Shown: positions 63,041-64,000 of the stretch, in pieces
Layout: each line of letters opens with the position of its first letter
Numbering within the stretch: position 1 is the first letter of the stretch
Assembly (NCBI RefSeq): GCF_002127325.2
Contig: NC_035448.2
Coordinates: 129,905,678-129,969,677 of the forward strand
DNA from: Helianthus annuus
Taxonomy: Eukaryota; Streptophyta; Magnoliopsida; Asterales; Asteraceae
Length of the DNA: 64,000 nt
Direction: 5' to 3'
Notes under the pieces: generated by a model
What the model was told of the DNA's origin: nothing
Databases searched by the model: none
The model's input: the letters and a program-made list of their open reading frames with translations, nothing else
Position numbers and translations under genes: made by a program

Positions 63041-64000
63041 TGTCACACCCCAACCGACGGCGGAATCATCGGGGCATGCCACTGAGCGAAACAGATTGTC
63101 CAGAAGTTTCCATAACAATTATCATCACTATTCAGTTTAAATAACACGTCCCATACCGTGTCCTAAATAACAAACAAATTATTACATATAACAACTAGTC
63201 AAATATTCTGTTCCGACAACTCAGATTTAAATAAAAACAAATAAATATTGTTCGAAAGCTCCTAAAGACCCAGCCTGACAAGATCTACAGACAACTATGC
63301 TCTAGTTGCTCTTTCCTGACAGACAACTATTTGTTGGGGGCCTCTAGAGCTTTATTCTAGCCTCGCTTTCCTAGCAAGCAAAGATCTTAAACACCTGTAC
63401 ATACGTTAAAATAAAGTCAATACATATAATGTAAAGGTGAGTATACAAGTTTGATAATAGCATATAGAGTTCGAATAGTTTACGCATAACCAACACATAC
63501 ACAGAGGAAAACGAAGCATGTTAATTATCGACATGGACCTATCGATACCAGTGACTGCGGGTTGACTGTCCGAGACAGTTCGCAATACATGATTACCACC
63601 GTAATCCATGCAAGTAATTGTCCTTAACAACCCCCGTGTGAACGGGTGCTGAGTCCAAACTATAGTACTACGTCGTTAAGGCAGGTAGACAACATTCCAC
63701 GTGTAAACACAATCAACAAGCATTCATTTAGTCACGTAATACATGCATATCAGTTAGCGTTCAAATAGTTTGAGTAGTGTGATCGTTTGTGTTTTGATAT
63801 AAGTAACGTATGTAACACCAAAAGTGCTAAAAGCAAAAAGGGATCGAGTATACTCAAAGCGATTGATTGATGGATTGAAGGGAGCGCATGAGAGTAGGGT
63901 TAGCCTGAACATTTCGATAGCATAGCAATGAATACGCGTAGAATGGAAAACAAGTGCAAATGGGCTGAATCAGCCTGGTCGATCGAACAGCAGGTTCGAT
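63041..64000 (-). mobile_element. LTR of a Ty3/gypsy element, runs off the window
   Basis: Starts tgtcacaccccaaccgacgg, like the solo LTR at 1969, and shares words such as gtatacaagtttgata with it (63432). Orientation is inverted. The right end and TSD lie outside the window. No gene; the minus-strand frame at 63406 is not recognised. Confidence 0.75.

Overview
The window is nuclear DNA of a flowering plant. It holds two intron-bearing host genes in a dense bed of LTR retrotransposons, Helitrons, MITEs and SINEs. The LTR termini (tgtcacacccc...cggaaacatcggga) and the wording of the Tat-lineage retroelements resemble what I know of Asteraceae genomes, sunflower or a relative; that is an inference from memory, not a database result.

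Layout. 1-1968: unrecognised repeats. 1969-12135: an inverted solo LTR (TSD atgga) split by a complete 7.5-kb non-autonomous retrotransposon (3379-10887; two 2202-bp LTRs, initiator-Met PBS, TSD ttata) with no gag-pol. Its internal region holds a row of hairpins with a conserved loop and changing stems. 12230-14683: a MULE-like element full of minisatellite. About 15610-16677: a Helitron with internal minisatellite. 17479-40945: an old, broken Tat-lineage Ty3/gypsy element on the minus strand. It is interrupted by a young, nearly intact relative on the plus strand (24062-34894, TSD atacc) and by a solo LTR (37382-39602, TSD ccttg). 41149-45303: palindromic MULE-type MITEs, GGTACC-rich repeats and Helitron ends. 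45568-50787 (minus): a complete seven-exon gene for a Sec1-family protein, MIP3. About 51157-52030: a second copy of the minisatellite Helitron. 53997-54475: a relic of an R1-like NLR leucine-rich-repeat domain. 55775-58887: Helitron ends and two SINEs. 59259-62188 (plus): an NHX5/NHX6-type endosomal Na+(K+)/H+ antiporter gene that has lost its central exons. 62212-64000: a relic of a retroelement antisense gene, cut by an LTR that runs off the window.

How the parts work. The young Tat element has gag-protease and RT/RNase H/integrase in one frame, separated by one UAG in the leaky context UAG-CAR-YYA. Between pol and the 3' LTR it carries a four-exon gene on the opposite strand with its own TATA box, encoding a 448-residue protein with a lysine/arginine-rich stretch and a coiled coil. 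The older copy keeps the same stop context, exon plan and TATA position although its frames are broken. The host genes look unrelated to each other: MIP3 belongs to an ER-Golgi tethering complex, and NHX5/6 proteins act in endosomal ion and pH balance. All calls come from reading the sequence by eye; no alignment or search was run.
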